Shown here: positions 8,771 to 18,727 of the stretch, one piece after another
Layout of the letters: each line of letters starts with the position of its first letter
How positions within the stretch are numbered: position 1 is the stretch's first letter
NCBI GenBank assembly: GCA_018714165.1
Contig: DVNU01000042.1
Location: 1-50,715 of the forward strand
Reading direction: 5' to 3'
Length of the DNA stretch: 50,715 bases
Source of the DNA: Candidatus Coproplasma excrementipullorum
Lineage (GTDB): Bacteria > Bacillota > Clostridia > Christensenellales > Borkfalkiaceae
The notes under the pieces: generated by a model
Seen by the model: only the letters and a program-made list of their open reading frames with translations
Databases searched by the model: none
What the model was told of the DNA's origin: nothing
Made by a program: the position numbers and the translations under genes

Positions 8771-10107
8771 TCTTCCACCACCTCATGATTTACCACTATC
8801 TTTCCCGAATGTTTGGCCATCGTTGTGCCATCGATTGCTATAAACGTCGGGCTGACTATCGATACGCGATAGGCCCCCACGGCATCGCCGTCGGGCTTTA
8901 ATATGAGCGCTCTCAGCTTGTCAGGGTTGATGTCGCGCCCTATTGCCGCGCTCTGCCACTCTATATACTGCTCAATTGCGCCGCCTGTACCCTCCACGGT
9001 CTCAATAGTCGCGCTTTCGTTTTCGGCCGTAGTATAGTACGTAAGCTCTATATCGTACTCAACTACGGCGGGCGCCTCGACCTTGACGATATCGGTCATC
9101 GGCCTTATATCATCGGCGTTGCATACGTCCCGCACCTTCTGCAATATATCTTCGCTGGGAAGCGTGCCGCCGTTACAAATCGGAATGATGCGCACCACTC
9201 CCGCATTTGTTGTATCTATCTTAATTTTTATCTGGGTTTCACTGGCGAGCTGCCCGCCTTCAAGAAGTGTTATCGTGAGCAGATCGTCGGTATATTCCGC
9301 ACTGTAATCTACGCCGCTTGCGGCCGCTGTATCGGAGTTCACCGCGTAAACGGACAACGTCTCGGGCAGAAGAGTCGCCCCGCCTTTGAACGCCTTTCCA
9401 CAGCTCACCGCGAGCGTGCGCTCCAATGTTTGCTGTTCACTGGTAACGACCACGTCGGCAATAGATGCGTCGGCCGTCATTGCCCAGTATCTGTAACTCT
9501 TTACAGGACCAGCCGTCGACAGTTTGGAAGGCGCTGCGCGGATGCGCGTGCGGAGGCTCTCATCATCTTCTTCATCTGCTCCGCCGCTGGTTATTGTAAT
9601 GTTCTCGACTGCATCGATGTAGGCAATAGGATCTACAATCGTATTTAGCACCCCGACCGATATGTCGTTATATGACGTACCCGCCCCCGTACTCTCCGCC
9701 GCCACATCTATCTGCGTTTCACCTGCCGGCAAAACGGCCGCCGCAACTGTTGCAAAATACCGACGACTGTCGCCCGTCACGCGTGTTCCCTGTGGAATGA
9801 CTATATTTGAAGTGAATGCCTCGTCTACAGAAAAGCGTAGCGTTGTAGTCGCTGTGGTGGCAGGAATGCGTTCAACTCCGACGCGCTCGCCCAGAGCATC
9901 GAGCACATCACCCCTTGCATAGCGCAACATTTTTTGCTGTGCAGCATCGTTCATTGTACTGAATAATGACACGAACACCGCGACCAAAGCATCGCCGAAT
10001 ATTCTGCGTTCGTCGCCCGGGTAGAGCGATTCTCCCGTTTCCTTTTCCAGCGACTTGATTATTGTCTCTTGTATCTCCGATGCGTCGGTTACAATAAAAT
10101 CGCTCAT
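8767..10107 (-). CDS. Baseplate J-like protein
   Basis: PQGTRVTGDSRRYFAT, DDESLRTRIRAAPS motifs. Confidence 0.9.
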   Translation of the reverse strand: MSDFIVTDASEIQETIIKSLEKETGESLYPGDERRIFGDALVAVFVSLFSTMNDAAQQKMLRYARGDVLDALGERVGVERIPATTATTTLRFSVDEAFTSNIVIPQGTRVTGDSRRYFATVAAAVLPAGETQIDVAAESTGAGTSYNDISVGVLNTIVDPIAYIDAVENITITSGGADEEDDESLRTRIRAAPSKLSTAGPVKSYRYWAMTADASIADVVVTSEQQTLERTLAVSCGKAFKGGATLLPETLSVYAVNSDTAAASGVDYSAEYTDDLLTITLLEGGQLASETQIKIKIDTTNAGVVRIIPICNGGTLPSEDILQKVRDVCNADDIRPMTDIVKVEAPAVVEYDIELTYYTTAENESATIETVEGTGGAIEQYIEWQSAAIGRDINPDKLRALILKPDGDAVGAYRVSIVSPTFIAIDGTTMAKHSGKIVVNHEVVEE

Positions 10108-10379
10108 GTGCCTCCTCCTGCAAGTATCAAAGTGACATTGAGCCTGCCATTTACGGCATCCTCCGCTGTCACCTCCACATCCTCTACAGTTACGCGCGGT
10201 TCATACGTTCCGACCATCCAGCTGATATCCTCCGCAAGATCGGAACTCTTCATGAGTCCGTCCCCGATCAGTTCGGCAAATTTTACGCCGCGAATACGGT
10301 CATACGGGATCTCCCCGCGCGATATCTTGGTTAAATTATCCGCACAAACTGCCGGATTCCCGTTCCCGGAACTTCTCAA
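10104..10379 (-). CDS. Baseplate protein W / gp25-like
   Basis: Position between V/D-like and J genes; YEPRVTVEDVEVTAED. Confidence 0.65.
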   Translation of the reverse strand: MRSSGNGNPAVCADNLTKISRGEIPYDRIRGVKFAELIGDGLMKSSDLAEDISWMVGTYEPRVTVEDVEVTAEDAVNGRLNVTLILAGGGT

Positions 10380-10390
10380 TGTTGTTCTCC

Positions 10391-10957
10391 TTAATAAGTC
10401 AAACGTCTTATATCATACTTGACGGCAAGGTTCTTGGCCTTGCGCTTTGCTTTCTCTGCCGTGGAACACGTCACATTGACCGCCGACGGGACCTCCGTTT
10501 CTTCAGCGTCCTGTCCGTTTGCCTCCTCAGCGGCCTCTACAATGCTGTCATCTATTTCCTCGTCGTTCTCCTCGAATGAAAAAGTGAGCTTGGCCATATG
10601 AAAGCGACCTTTTGTGTCAATTTGTACGCTGCCGATCTTGACCGACTTAAGCATATAGTTCGGACCGAAAGTTTCGCCGCCGATTTTAAGTATTCCGGTT
10701 TGCCCGACCCACTGCTTCCAGTCCTCTATTTCGGCTCTTACGTCAACCCCGAGTTGAGCGACCAGAGTCGACGAAAAGGAAAGGCTCTGCTTTTTTAAGC
10801 CCCGCTCGTTTGTAAGCGGGGAGCCTTCCACGGATGAGTTGTCCTCCGCCTCAACCTCAAAACTGGTTGAAAAATCGGTAAAATCATTGACTTTGCGCGA
10901 GTTTACCTCCCACGTCTTTGTGCCAAGCTCAGTGGTGAATGTTGCTATGATAGACAT
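10391..10957 (-). CDS. Phage tail/baseplate protein
   Basis: ORF in baseplate module. Confidence 0.5.
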   Translation of the reverse strand: MSIIATFTTELGTKTWEVNSRKVNDFTDFSTSFEVEAEDNSSVEGSPLTNERGLKKQSLSFSSTLVAQLGVDVRAEIEDWKQWVGQTGILKIGGETFGPNYMLKSVKIGSVQIDTKGRFHMAKLTFSFEENDEEIDDSIVEAAEEANGQDAEETEVPSAVNVTCSTAEKAKRKAKNLAVKYDIRRLTY

Positions 10958-10966
10958 GCCGCCTCC

Positions 10967-11203
10967 TTAAGAACTTGTCTCTCCGTCTGCGCGCATTATA
11001 ATGGCGCCTGAATAGTCGGCAAATTCCACGTATAATACTTTTGTCCCCTTTTTCAGTGCACCCCTGCGAAGTGTTGACGGGATGACGAGCGGCTTGGTAA
11101 TTGTTTTGTCTGCCGTCTCTGATACGACCCGCGCATAATTAGGGTAGCCGTACCGGTCACGCGTCGTCTCTATAGTACTGATTTCACCCCTCTTAACGTC
11201 CAT
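10967..11203 (-). CDS. Small baseplate-module protein
   Basis: MDVKRGEISTIETTRDRYGYPNYARVV; start at 11203 overlaps stop of the gpD-like gene. Confidence 0.55.
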   Translation of the reverse strand: MDVKRGEISTIETTRDRYGYPNYARVVSETADKTITKPLVIPSTLRRGALKKGTKVLYVEFADYSGAIIMRADGETSS

Positions 11204-12138
11204 TAATATCCCTCCAGAGTTCTGCGAAAGAATACTTTGGTCTCTCCGCGGACATGATCCATACGCAGCCGGGTAATAAAGACTTTTCCATCCCACGATC
11301 CGGCTTTTGAGGTCTCTATGTTGATGATGCTCGCCGCAGCGTAGTCGCATGTGAGTCGCCGCCGGAACGCTCCGCTATAACACATTTTATTTGCGTCGCG
11401 GAGTATTCCTCGTGCAAAGCGAAGCGCCTCCGCATTGCTCGCGCAGGCGATCTCGCGCCGGGGTTTCAGCACAAGCCCTGTCGACACATTCTCATCATAA
11501 CAAACGCCGCTGTATTTACCACAAACCACTTCCGCAGAACTATACGCCTGCGCCGACCTGTCCCTATATTCAAATACGCCGTCATCGCCTATTTTAAAAG
11601 TTGCAGTAGCAGCTTCACGCTCTCTGGCCTGTTCATCATATAAGACGAGAGTACCGTCATAAACGGTCATTGCGCACCCCTCAAGCAGGCAGCGACTCTG
11701 TAAAAAATCGAAGTCGGTTTGGCCTTCCTGCCGTATGTACCGGTATGTATAATCGGCCACGCCGTATGACTCAAACTGCAGGCCATGCTGAGCTGCTATA
11801 TCCTCGGCTATCTGTAGCAGACTGAAGTCCTCCCACACGCGGCTCTTTTCAATCCTGCCTGTAGGAGGCATAGCTGTCGCAAAAAAGGTGATCATGCCGT
11901 TTGTTGGCCTGATGTCAGTTATATACATAGTCCCCGTGTCCGCCGCACCGTTAACAAAACGCAACTTGTCACCGCTGCGCGGGCCCCACGAATTCCATAG
12001 TTTTTTACTGTCGGTAAATCGGATCATGAGCCGATCGGCCCGCTTTTCCGCGAAGGTCTCATGCTCGCACCGATTGATAAAGACTTCTTTGGTTATATCG
12101 GTACCTTCATAAAAAACATTCATGAATTCCGTCTCCAA
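11203..12138 (-). CDS. Late control protein D-like tail hub
   Basis: LLQIAEDIAAQHGLQFES, QEGQTDFDFLQSRCLLEGCAM motifs. Confidence 0.85.
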   Translation of the reverse strand: METEFMNVFYEGTDITKEVFINRCEHETFAEKRADRLMIRFTDSKKLWNSWGPRSGDKLRFVNGAADTGTMYITDIRPTNGMITFFATAMPPTGRIEKSRVWEDFSLLQIAEDIAAQHGLQFESYGVADYTYRYIRQEGQTDFDFLQSRCLLEGCAMTVYDGTLVLYDEQAREREAATATFKIGDDGVFEYRDRSAQAYSSAEVVCGKYSGVCYDENVSTGLVLKPRREIACASNAEALRFARGILRDANKMCYSGAFRRRLTCDYAAASIINIETSKAGSWDGKVFITRLRMDHVRGETKVFFRRTLEGY

Positions 12139-12344
12139 GGGGCAAGCGTTGCAGGTTTGCTGCTGTCGTCAAAAATCGGGATGCGCAAAGTTACGGTATC
12201 CTCAAAGATAAGTACATCCGCATAGTCTGGATTAGCCGCGATTATGTACGACGCCATCTTCTCTTCATCGTAGAACTGCAACGCGAGCTCATCGAAGGTA
12301 TCGCCAAGCCGTGTAACATACTCAATATACCGTAACACGGTCAT
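12120..12344 (-). CDS. Tail protein X (LysM-like)
   Basis: VTRLGDTFDELALQFYDEEKMASYIIAANPDYAD. Confidence 0.85.
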   Translation of the reverse strand: MTVLRYIEYVTRLGDTFDELALQFYDEEKMASYIIAANPDYADVLIFEDTVTLRIPIFDDSSKPATLAPWRRNS

Positions 12345-14889
12345 ACCGCCCCTCCTCTTTCATTCGTAACCAATCATCCAGCCAGTCAAAGAACTCTGAA
12401 GCGTGGTCACGCAGGCGCTCTACGATGTCGTCTGCCGTCTGGGTATCACTGCTGCCGTCCGTTTCAACTCTCGGCGCCCACGTGAAGTTACTGAAGTCAT
12501 AGTATATGATGGTCGTCTCCGTCAAACTGCCGAGCGAGAATTCGTCCATCGTCGCAAGTTCGCCCGCCTTTGTGAGTTGTGTCGCCTGCTGGCCGTCTGC
12601 GACGCTCACTTCAAGCGTTTGAACAGCCGCCGTCACGTCAAGCGAACGTACCGCTGCGGTGACGCCAGCACGCGCCTCGTCGCTCATTTCGACGGTATCT
12701 ATTACGCCAAGCAGTTCGCCTGCATGATGCCACAGCTCTACGTTTTGCGCGTGATAGGCAGGGTCAAACGAGATGACTGCCTCCATGCCCTCTTCGCCTG
12801 CAATGCTTACGCCGTCAGTAAAGCCGCCGGAGGCAAGTCGGGGAAGTTTTACAGTGGGTATCTCCGGGATAGCCGGGATGCCCGTCCACGTCCAAACTTT
12901 GCTCAGGCCGCCGGTTATGTTATTTATGAGGCCGATTATTGCATTGAGGCCGGTTTCAACTATGCCGATAAGACCGTTGATCAGGCCTTTGAAAAAGTTC
13001 ACAATGCCATTCCAGATATTTGAGAAAATATCTGCAATCGATTGCCAAGCGCCTGACCAATTGCCCGAGAAGATATTGGTTATAAAATCTATCAACCCCG
13101 ACAAAACGCCGGTTATCATCTCTATCAGTGGCGTCACAACGCTCAGGGCCGCGCCGAGGGTGCCGCTAAACAGGTCGGCCACCACACCGATAGCGTCTGC
13201 GAGAGGCGCCAAGGCATCCCCCACAAGACTCTGGATCATCGACATAAGCGGTCCGAGCAACGAATTTATGAGCGTTAAAATCGGCTTGAGGATGGCCACC
13301 ACCACGTCGAGGATTGGCTCTAAAACCGATAGAACTATGTCGAGGATGGGCATCAACGTGTCCAGAAGTGATATCAGGACAGGCAATACCGCCTCGACAA
13401 GACTCGTAAGGATGGGCGTAATTTCGCCCAACAGCTCGCTAAGGACTGGCATTAATGTGCTGAGCAATCTGCCAAGGACTGTCATTATCGCCTCAATGAG
13501 TTCGGCAATGATAGGCAGCACCGCGCCCAGAACGTCCAGCACCGGTTCAACCGCAATGGCGATCATCTCCACAAGCTGGATTATTACAGGGAGTACCGCC
13601 GTGATAATTCTCATAAGCGGCGGTAAAACCTTCTTGAGCACTGTATTAGCTATCTGCATAATCGGCTGTATCAGCGATGAGACCATCGGCAAAAGCTCGG
13701 CAAAGGTATCTGTAATTAGCGGGGTGAGTATTTCAGAAGTCTCTGTAATGAGTGGAATAACCGCATCAGCCAGATCAGATACCGCCGGCATCAGCCCCTT
13801 TATGCTATCCAAAAGTGTACTTGCCAAGGGCAGCAGGGAGACCTCTAATTGTCGAACGATTCCCTGCCACATTGTCTGCAGGTCGCCATATTGCACTTCA
13901 TTGATGGCCTCGAGCGCATCGACGTTATCGAGCGTGGCCTCTTCCATACTGGCGAGTATGGGGAGTATGGATTCGCCCAGATCCTCGTATTGTGTACCAA
14001 ATAGATTGACCGCCGCTGTATTCTTCGCAAGCGGATCATCCATATTGTTCAGGGCGTCGAGCACCTCAAAAAACGCTTCGTTCGCCGTCTCTCCGCCTGC
14101 GGCAAAGCGGGCGAACATTTCGTCGGCGTCCATACCGAGCAGTGCATAAGCCTCGGCGCTCGTCGTTGATAAGTCTTTGCTCCTTATGTTGAACTCTTTG
14201 ACTGCGTCCCCGACCTTGTCCATCGAGAAAACGCCCTCATCTCCCGCTGCGACCAGTCCCTGAACGAACTGGTCGGCTGAAAGACCTAAGGCCGAATACT
14301 GGGCAGCGTACTCGTTCAGCACGTCGAGCATATCGCCATTCTGATTGGCGCCGTTCTGTGCGCCGTAGGCAATTATGTTGTAGGCTTCGTCGGCGGTGAT
14401 GCCGAAGTTTTTCATCAGTGCTGATGCCGCGCGTGTACTCTCGGATACGTCAAACTCAAAGGCTTTCGCCAAAGACAACGCATCCTCTGCGGCACTTGCA
14501 AGCGCGTCGCCCTCGAGATCGGTCAGCTGCTTTACCTCGGCTACGGCCGCAGCAGCATCCTCCATGCTATCGCCGAAGTTATCACCGTAAACGGTTTTAA
14601 CGACTTCGCCGAGCTCCTCGAGCTCATCACCCGTGGCACCCGTCTGCGCGGATACTTTCTGCATAGCCTTGTCGTACTCGTCGCCGAGTTCAACAAGGGC
14701 CTTGCCTGCCTCCAGTATAGCCTTGCCCACCGCCACAAAGCCGGCGGCAGCCGCTGCCGCCACTGCCGCCGCTTTTACATTGATATTGTCCAGCTGGTCG
14801 CAGGCCTTTTCTACCGATGATTTGAGGGTAGGTGAAAGACTACCCGCAATCTCTACTACAGTCTGCAATACGCGGCTGTTACTTTCCAT
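12322..14889 (-). CDS. Tail tape measure protein
   Basis: 855 aa, long hydrophobic heptad-like region, position between chaperone and gpX. Confidence 0.92.
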   Translation of the reverse strand: MESNSRVLQTVVEIAGSLSPTLKSSVEKACDQLDNINVKAAAVAAAAAAGFVAVGKAILEAGKALVELGDEYDKAMQKVSAQTGATGDELEELGEVVKTVYGDNFGDSMEDAAAAVAEVKQLTDLEGDALASAAEDALSLAKAFEFDVSESTRAASALMKNFGITADEAYNIIAYGAQNGANQNGDMLDVLNEYAAQYSALGLSADQFVQGLVAAGDEGVFSMDKVGDAVKEFNIRSKDLSTTSAEAYALLGMDADEMFARFAAGGETANEAFFEVLDALNNMDDPLAKNTAAVNLFGTQYEDLGESILPILASMEEATLDNVDALEAINEVQYGDLQTMWQGIVRQLEVSLLPLASTLLDSIKGLMPAVSDLADAVIPLITETSEILTPLITDTFAELLPMVSSLIQPIMQIANTVLKKVLPPLMRIITAVLPVIIQLVEMIAIAVEPVLDVLGAVLPIIAELIEAIMTVLGRLLSTLMPVLSELLGEITPILTSLVEAVLPVLISLLDTLMPILDIVLSVLEPILDVVVAILKPILTLINSLLGPLMSMIQSLVGDALAPLADAIGVVADLFSGTLGAALSVVTPLIEMITGVLSGLIDFITNIFSGNWSGAWQSIADIFSNIWNGIVNFFKGLINGLIGIVETGLNAIIGLINNITGGLSKVWTWTGIPAIPEIPTVKLPRLASGGFTDGVSIAGEEGMEAVISFDPAYHAQNVELWHHAGELLGVIDTVEMSDEARAGVTAAVRSLDVTAAVQTLEVSVADGQQATQLTKAGELATMDEFSLGSLTETTIIYYDFSNFTWAPRVETDGSSDTQTADDIVERLRDHASEFFDWLDDWLRMKEEGRYDRVTVY

Positions 14890-14895
14890 GCACTG

Positions 14896-15100
14896 TTACC
14901 TCCTTCGGCGGCGTTTGCGACTGATTCGCGCTGCGGCCTCCTTCTGCCGCTCTTTCTGTTCACGCGTCAGCTGTTCGGCCGCCTCCGCGTACTCGATTAA
15001 AAAATCAACGAGCCGCATTTTGGCGATAGCTGTGACGGGCGTGTGATACACACGCGCATAATCTCTTATGCGCTTGCGGATTTGTTTGCTGTTGAGTCCT
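14896..15100 (-). CDS. Tail assembly chaperone -1 frame extension (gpE'/GT-like)
   Basis: Open -1 frame ...GGLNSKQIRKRIRDYARVYHTPVTAIAKMRLVDFLIEYAEAAEQLTREQKERQKEAAARISRKRRRR* overlapping the 3' end of the chaperone ORF; 5' limit approximate. Confidence 0.55.
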
Positions 15101-15431
15101 CCATCGGCTCTTCTTCCACTTCCGCCGATGGCATAATAAAATTTCGTCCCACTCTCGTCACGGCAATCAGGTCGGTACCTTTTAATCGGCTCAAGTCGTT
15201 ATAGTCGATATCGGGGTTCACCGCTATGATTGCGGCAAAGCCCAATTCGAGATGCATAGAGTAGTCCATCTCGATTGTGGCTGCATTTATTCCCTTCTTT
15301 GACGCTGCATTGAACTTACGCATTTCAGCTTCAACGAAGGCGTCGGCTGTAATTTCATTTGCATCGTAGGTCAGTTCTCTGACCTCTTTGCCGTTGATTT
15401 TTATGGGGTTTTTAAGTTTTAAAATATTCAT
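15066..15431 (-). CDS. Tail assembly chaperone (gpE-like)
   Basis: MNILKLKNPIKINGKEVRELTYDANEITADAFVEAE; upstream of tape measure. Confidence 0.8.
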   Translation of the reverse strand: MNILKLKNPIKINGKEVRELTYDANEITADAFVEAEMRKFNAASKKGINAATIEMDYSMHLELGFAAIIAVNPDIDYNDLSRLKGTDLIAVTRVGRNFIMPSAEVEEEPMEDSTANKSASA

Positions 15432-15490
15432 TTCATCCTCCTTAAAAGTTACCCCCGGAAGCTGTCGCCCCGGGGGTATGATTGATTTTA

Positions 15491-16000
15491 TTAAAGGTAT
15501 GCCGCAATATCGGAATAGTAATCCTTGCCCCGTATGCGACAAATGGAATTGAGCTTGTCTATGCAGAGCAATTCCTCGCCATTTACATACAGCTGATAGC
15601 GGGTAACCGCCAGCGTGATTTCATTCTCGCTGGCGCTGCCCACTTCGAGTGAGATGCCGGGCACAACTTTTGGTATGCCTGTGATGAAGGCCTTGCACCC
15701 CTCGGCCGTAGCCGTGCCATCTGCGCTTATATTGTTCTGAACAAAGCGACATTCATAGCTATGCCTTTGCGGGGTACTCATTGCGATGAGCTGGCTGTCG
15801 GCGCCGATCTTGGTCATAGATGCCTCCATGGCCTCCACAAGGCCGACAAGCGGAAGTTCGGTAGTTCCCATCGCGTTGATCTCGGCCGTTGCAAACGTTA
15901 TTTCAGGCAATGTTACGGCTACATTTTTTGCAACAAGAACGTTATCGCAATACACCGCATCTGCAAGTATGGCGTTTTTCTGATCTACCCAGTTTGACAT
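15491..16000 (-). CDS. Major tail tube protein
   Basis: FII-like ORF following sheath. Confidence 0.85.
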   Translation of the reverse strand: MSNWVDQKNAILADAVYCDNVLVAKNVAVTLPEITFATAEINAMGTTELPLVGLVEAMEASMTKIGADSQLIAMSTPQRHSYECRFVQNNISADGTATAEGCKAFITGIPKVVPGISLEVGSASENEITLAVTRYQLYVNGEELLCIDKLNSICRIRGKDYYSDIAAYL

Positions 16001-17478
16001 TATGCCTCACCTCCTTCTTCGTCTCCATACAGAACGGCAAAGCCGGCATCCGTATAACTTACGGTGACGGTAGCCGCCTTGAGAGGAGGCGTAATCGTTG
16101 CAGAGATGTGCCACTCAAAGTTGGCGAGCAGCACGTCGGACGCCTCGCTCGATTCCCCGTCTGAAAGTTCTACCGTGGGCGTACCGATGAGCGCGCCGAT
16201 AGATACGAGAGCATCAAGTTTTTCCTGTTCGCGGTTGAGAATTGTGTCACGGAGTGCAAGCGTCATGGGCTGATCTATGGTGGTACCCCACTCACGCTGG
16301 AACTCATTCGTAATATAGAACAGCATGAGTATATTCGTATCGAATATCTCGCGCGCCATATAGTCGCCGCCGTTGACGTACGCGGCTGTATGGTCGCCCC
16401 ACACGCGCCAGTTGCCCTCCCAGTAGATTGCCGTTGTTATACCTGCCGCCGTCAGCTTATTGGCGTCGGGACGGTCATAGCCGACAAGTTTTGAGGTGTC
16501 GCTTATGTACAGCCCCGATGCAGGGATAGATTTGTTTGCGCAAGTCTCGAAGGGAATATTGTTGTTGTTTATGTCACAGCGTATCTTTTCAACCAACGCA
16601 AGCGTGGAGAGATGATATACCGTAGCACTGCCGCTCTTTACCTTTGGCCAGAATACCTTGGAATATCCGGAAGTGTATTCGTTATCTTCCTTCCACTTAA
16701 TTGCCGCTGCGATATTGGCAACATTAGTTGTGGGAATATCTGCAAACACGAATGCGCTCCAGTGGTCGTTTATCCCCTGCGATGCCTCTACGAGCGCATC
16801 GTACACCATCGGATCTTCCGACCAGCCGGGGGCTGCCAGATAGGTAGGTATCGCATCATAATCCTGGTACACCTGTCTGAGTGATGCAATGCCCGTTGTG
16901 AGACCGTCGCTGTCCGTGCCGCCGATAACCGTCTCGGCTGTGATTTCTTCAAAGTTTACGCGCTTGAATGAGGCCTGTATCTCCTCCATTGGCGTCTGTC
17001 CGATGTCGGTCACGGTAAGCACACCCGTTGTTGAGTTGTAGCTTATAGTGTAATCAACACCCTGCACCTTTCCATCGAGAGCGAAGGTGGCAAGTATAAT
17101 ATCCGTTTCGGCGAGAGTGGCCTTGCGGTTTGCGAAGATAAGATCTTCGGTCACCGCCTCACTTGCGTGCACGTCGGGGTCAAGCACGTTTATAACATAA
17201 ATGGGGCCGATATTGCCGGCCTCGTTGTTGAAGTGCGCCTCGACTGCCTCACAGAGCGTATACTTGCTCCACATTGCCGAATTGGCAAAATGTCCAAGTT
17301 TTTCGCGCGCTTCGTTCAAATTGTAGATTTTAATAGGCGTATTGACCGCACTCCTGTAGTCGGTCAGCAAGTTCACCGGCGCAGTGCCGAAATATACCGG
17401 CGTAACAGACGCCCGCGATACGCTCTGCACGACGTCGTTGCCGATCTTGCCGTATACGCCATATTTGTATTCAGCCAT
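16000..17478 (-). CDS. Tail sheath protein
   Basis: 492 aa; DYISYNSTTGVLTVT-like region and IYWEGNWRVWGDHTAAY sheath motif. Confidence 0.92.
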   Translation of the reverse strand: MAEYKYGVYGKIGNDVVQSVSRASVTPVYFGTAPVNLLTDYRSAVNTPIKIYNLNEAREKLGHFANSAMWSKYTLCEAVEAHFNNEAGNIGPIYVINVLDPDVHASEAVTEDLIFANRKATLAETDIILATFALDGKVQGVDYTISYNSTTGVLTVTDIGQTPMEEIQASFKRVNFEEITAETVIGGTDSDGLTTGIASLRQVYQDYDAIPTYLAAPGWSEDPMVYDALVEASQGINDHWSAFVFADIPTTNVANIAAAIKWKEDNEYTSGYSKVFWPKVKSGSATVYHLSTLALVEKIRCDINNNNIPFETCANKSIPASGLYISDTSKLVGYDRPDANKLTAAGITTAIYWEGNWRVWGDHTAAYVNGGDYMAREIFDTNILMLFYITNEFQREWGTTIDQPMTLALRDTILNREQEKLDALVSIGALIGTPTVELSDGESSEASDVLLANFEWHISATITPPLKAATVTVSYTDAGFAVLYGDEEGGEA

Positions 17479-17496
17479 TGGATCCTCCTGTTTTAT

Positions 17497-18063
17497 TTAT
17501 AATAATTGCGAATACGCCGACTCTGTTCCATTGAGCCCGCGTTCTACTGTTATGGTCGCCCACGCATAAAAATATGGATATGTGTCGGCGATTTGCCCGT
17601 CCTTTACAAACTGGCCGTACTTAATGCCCGCCTCCTTCACAAAGCGGACGCCGTTCAAATATTCGGCATTTTTAATATCCGTTATCGTCCGTTCGAGAAG
17701 GCTCCACACGTCCTTCCAGCCGTCTGCAGTTCTTCGATATGAGTCCGTCATGCCGTTCTCGTCCGGGTGTAGTCCCGGATTCCACGCCATAAAGCTCAGC
17801 TGAATGTTCATGCGGTCGGTATAGAGCAAGAGGCGCTCATCACCTTCAACCAGCTGTACGTGTATGTAGGGACATGACGACGACACTCCCTCTGGCAATT
17901 TATCGTTGCCCGGCAAAAACATGGCAAAAGCCGTGGGCGACACCTCTTCAAAATTATAATAGGTTCCCTGATTATAATCGCTCGGACGCTTGAGCCGTAT
18001 GCGTGGGCACACATTCTGGTTAAGCCAGTCCGTTATATTTTCAAGGCACTGTACAATCGTCAT
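17497..18063 (-). CDS. Head-tail/tail completion protein
   Basis: ORF from MTIVQCLENITDWLNQ; position upstream of sheath. Confidence 0.55.
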   Translation of the reverse strand: MTIVQCLENITDWLNQNVCPRIRLKRPSDYNQGTYYNFEEVSPTAFAMFLPGNDKLPEGVSSSCPYIHVQLVEGDERLLLYTDRMNIQLSFMAWNPGLHPDENGMTDSYRRTADGWKDVWSLLERTITDIKNAEYLNGVRFVKEAGIKYGQFVKDGQIADTYPYFYAWATITVERGLNGTESAYSQLL

Positions 18064-18076
18064 TGCCGCCTCCTCA

Positions 18077-18394
18077 TTATCTCGAAACCTGCTGCGCGAG
18101 GTGTATTTCGGCCATGCCGTAATCTTCACGCCACGATTGAACTGTAAACTCGCGCCCATCCACATTCAGGCTTTCGCCCTCCATGCGTATATGCGGCAAC
18201 TCCTCAACTTTGGCGTAGAGAATGATATCGCACTCGGCAAGACCTATGGCGGCCATCGCCGATTCTCCCATCATAGGCTCATCTATAACGGCCTTGGCGG
18301 GTCGTCCTTCAATATCGTGCACCTCCCCGAACTCGTCAAAATTGAGGAATATCGCATCGCGGTCGGCTTCCACCATCTTTTTGAAATTATTCAT
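18077..18394 (-). CDS. Head-tail joining protein
   Basis: MNNFKKMVEADRDAIFLNFDEFGEVHDI; typical phage head-tail connector. Confidence 0.65.
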   Translation of the reverse strand: MNNFKKMVEADRDAIFLNFDEFGEVHDIEGRPAKAVIDEPMMGESAMAAIGLAECDIILYAKVEELPHIRMEGESLNVDGREFTVQSWREDYGMAEIHLAQQVSR

Positions 18395-18716
18395 CGACAA
18401 CAGTATCGGTCGTCGACAGATCGGGCGCCTCTTCATCACCCGGCGTTTCGTCAGCTGTCTCGTCGACAGGAGCCTTGGGCTCCTCAGCAGGAACGACCTC
18501 GGGCTGTTTGGCCTTGCTCTTTTTTCCGGTCTTTTCTGTTGCTGCAGGAGCTGAAGGCTCTTCTTTTGCAGGAGTATTCACATAGGCGGCTATTCCAAGC
18601 TTGACAAGCCTCTCCTCTTCAGCGCTGTCGAGTTCTATGGGCGGGTCGCCGGCCTTTACAGGGCGAATGATCTTTTTGTCGCGCATACCATACACGCCTT
18701 TAACAATTTTAATCAT
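18387..18716 (-). CDS. Small head-completion protein
   Basis: ORF between capsid and connector genes. Confidence 0.5.
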   Translation of the reverse strand: MIKIVKGVYGMRDKKIIRPVKAGDPPIELDSAEEERLVKLGIAAYVNTPAKEEPSAPAATEKTGKKSKAKQPEVVPAEEPKAPVDETADETPGDEEAPDLSTTDTVVDE

Positions 18717-18727
18717 GGCCGCCTCCT

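Noticed and set aside
12773-14149. 458-aa plus-strand ORF
   Set aside because: Antisense to the tape measure gene; Ser/Ile-rich low-complexity translation.
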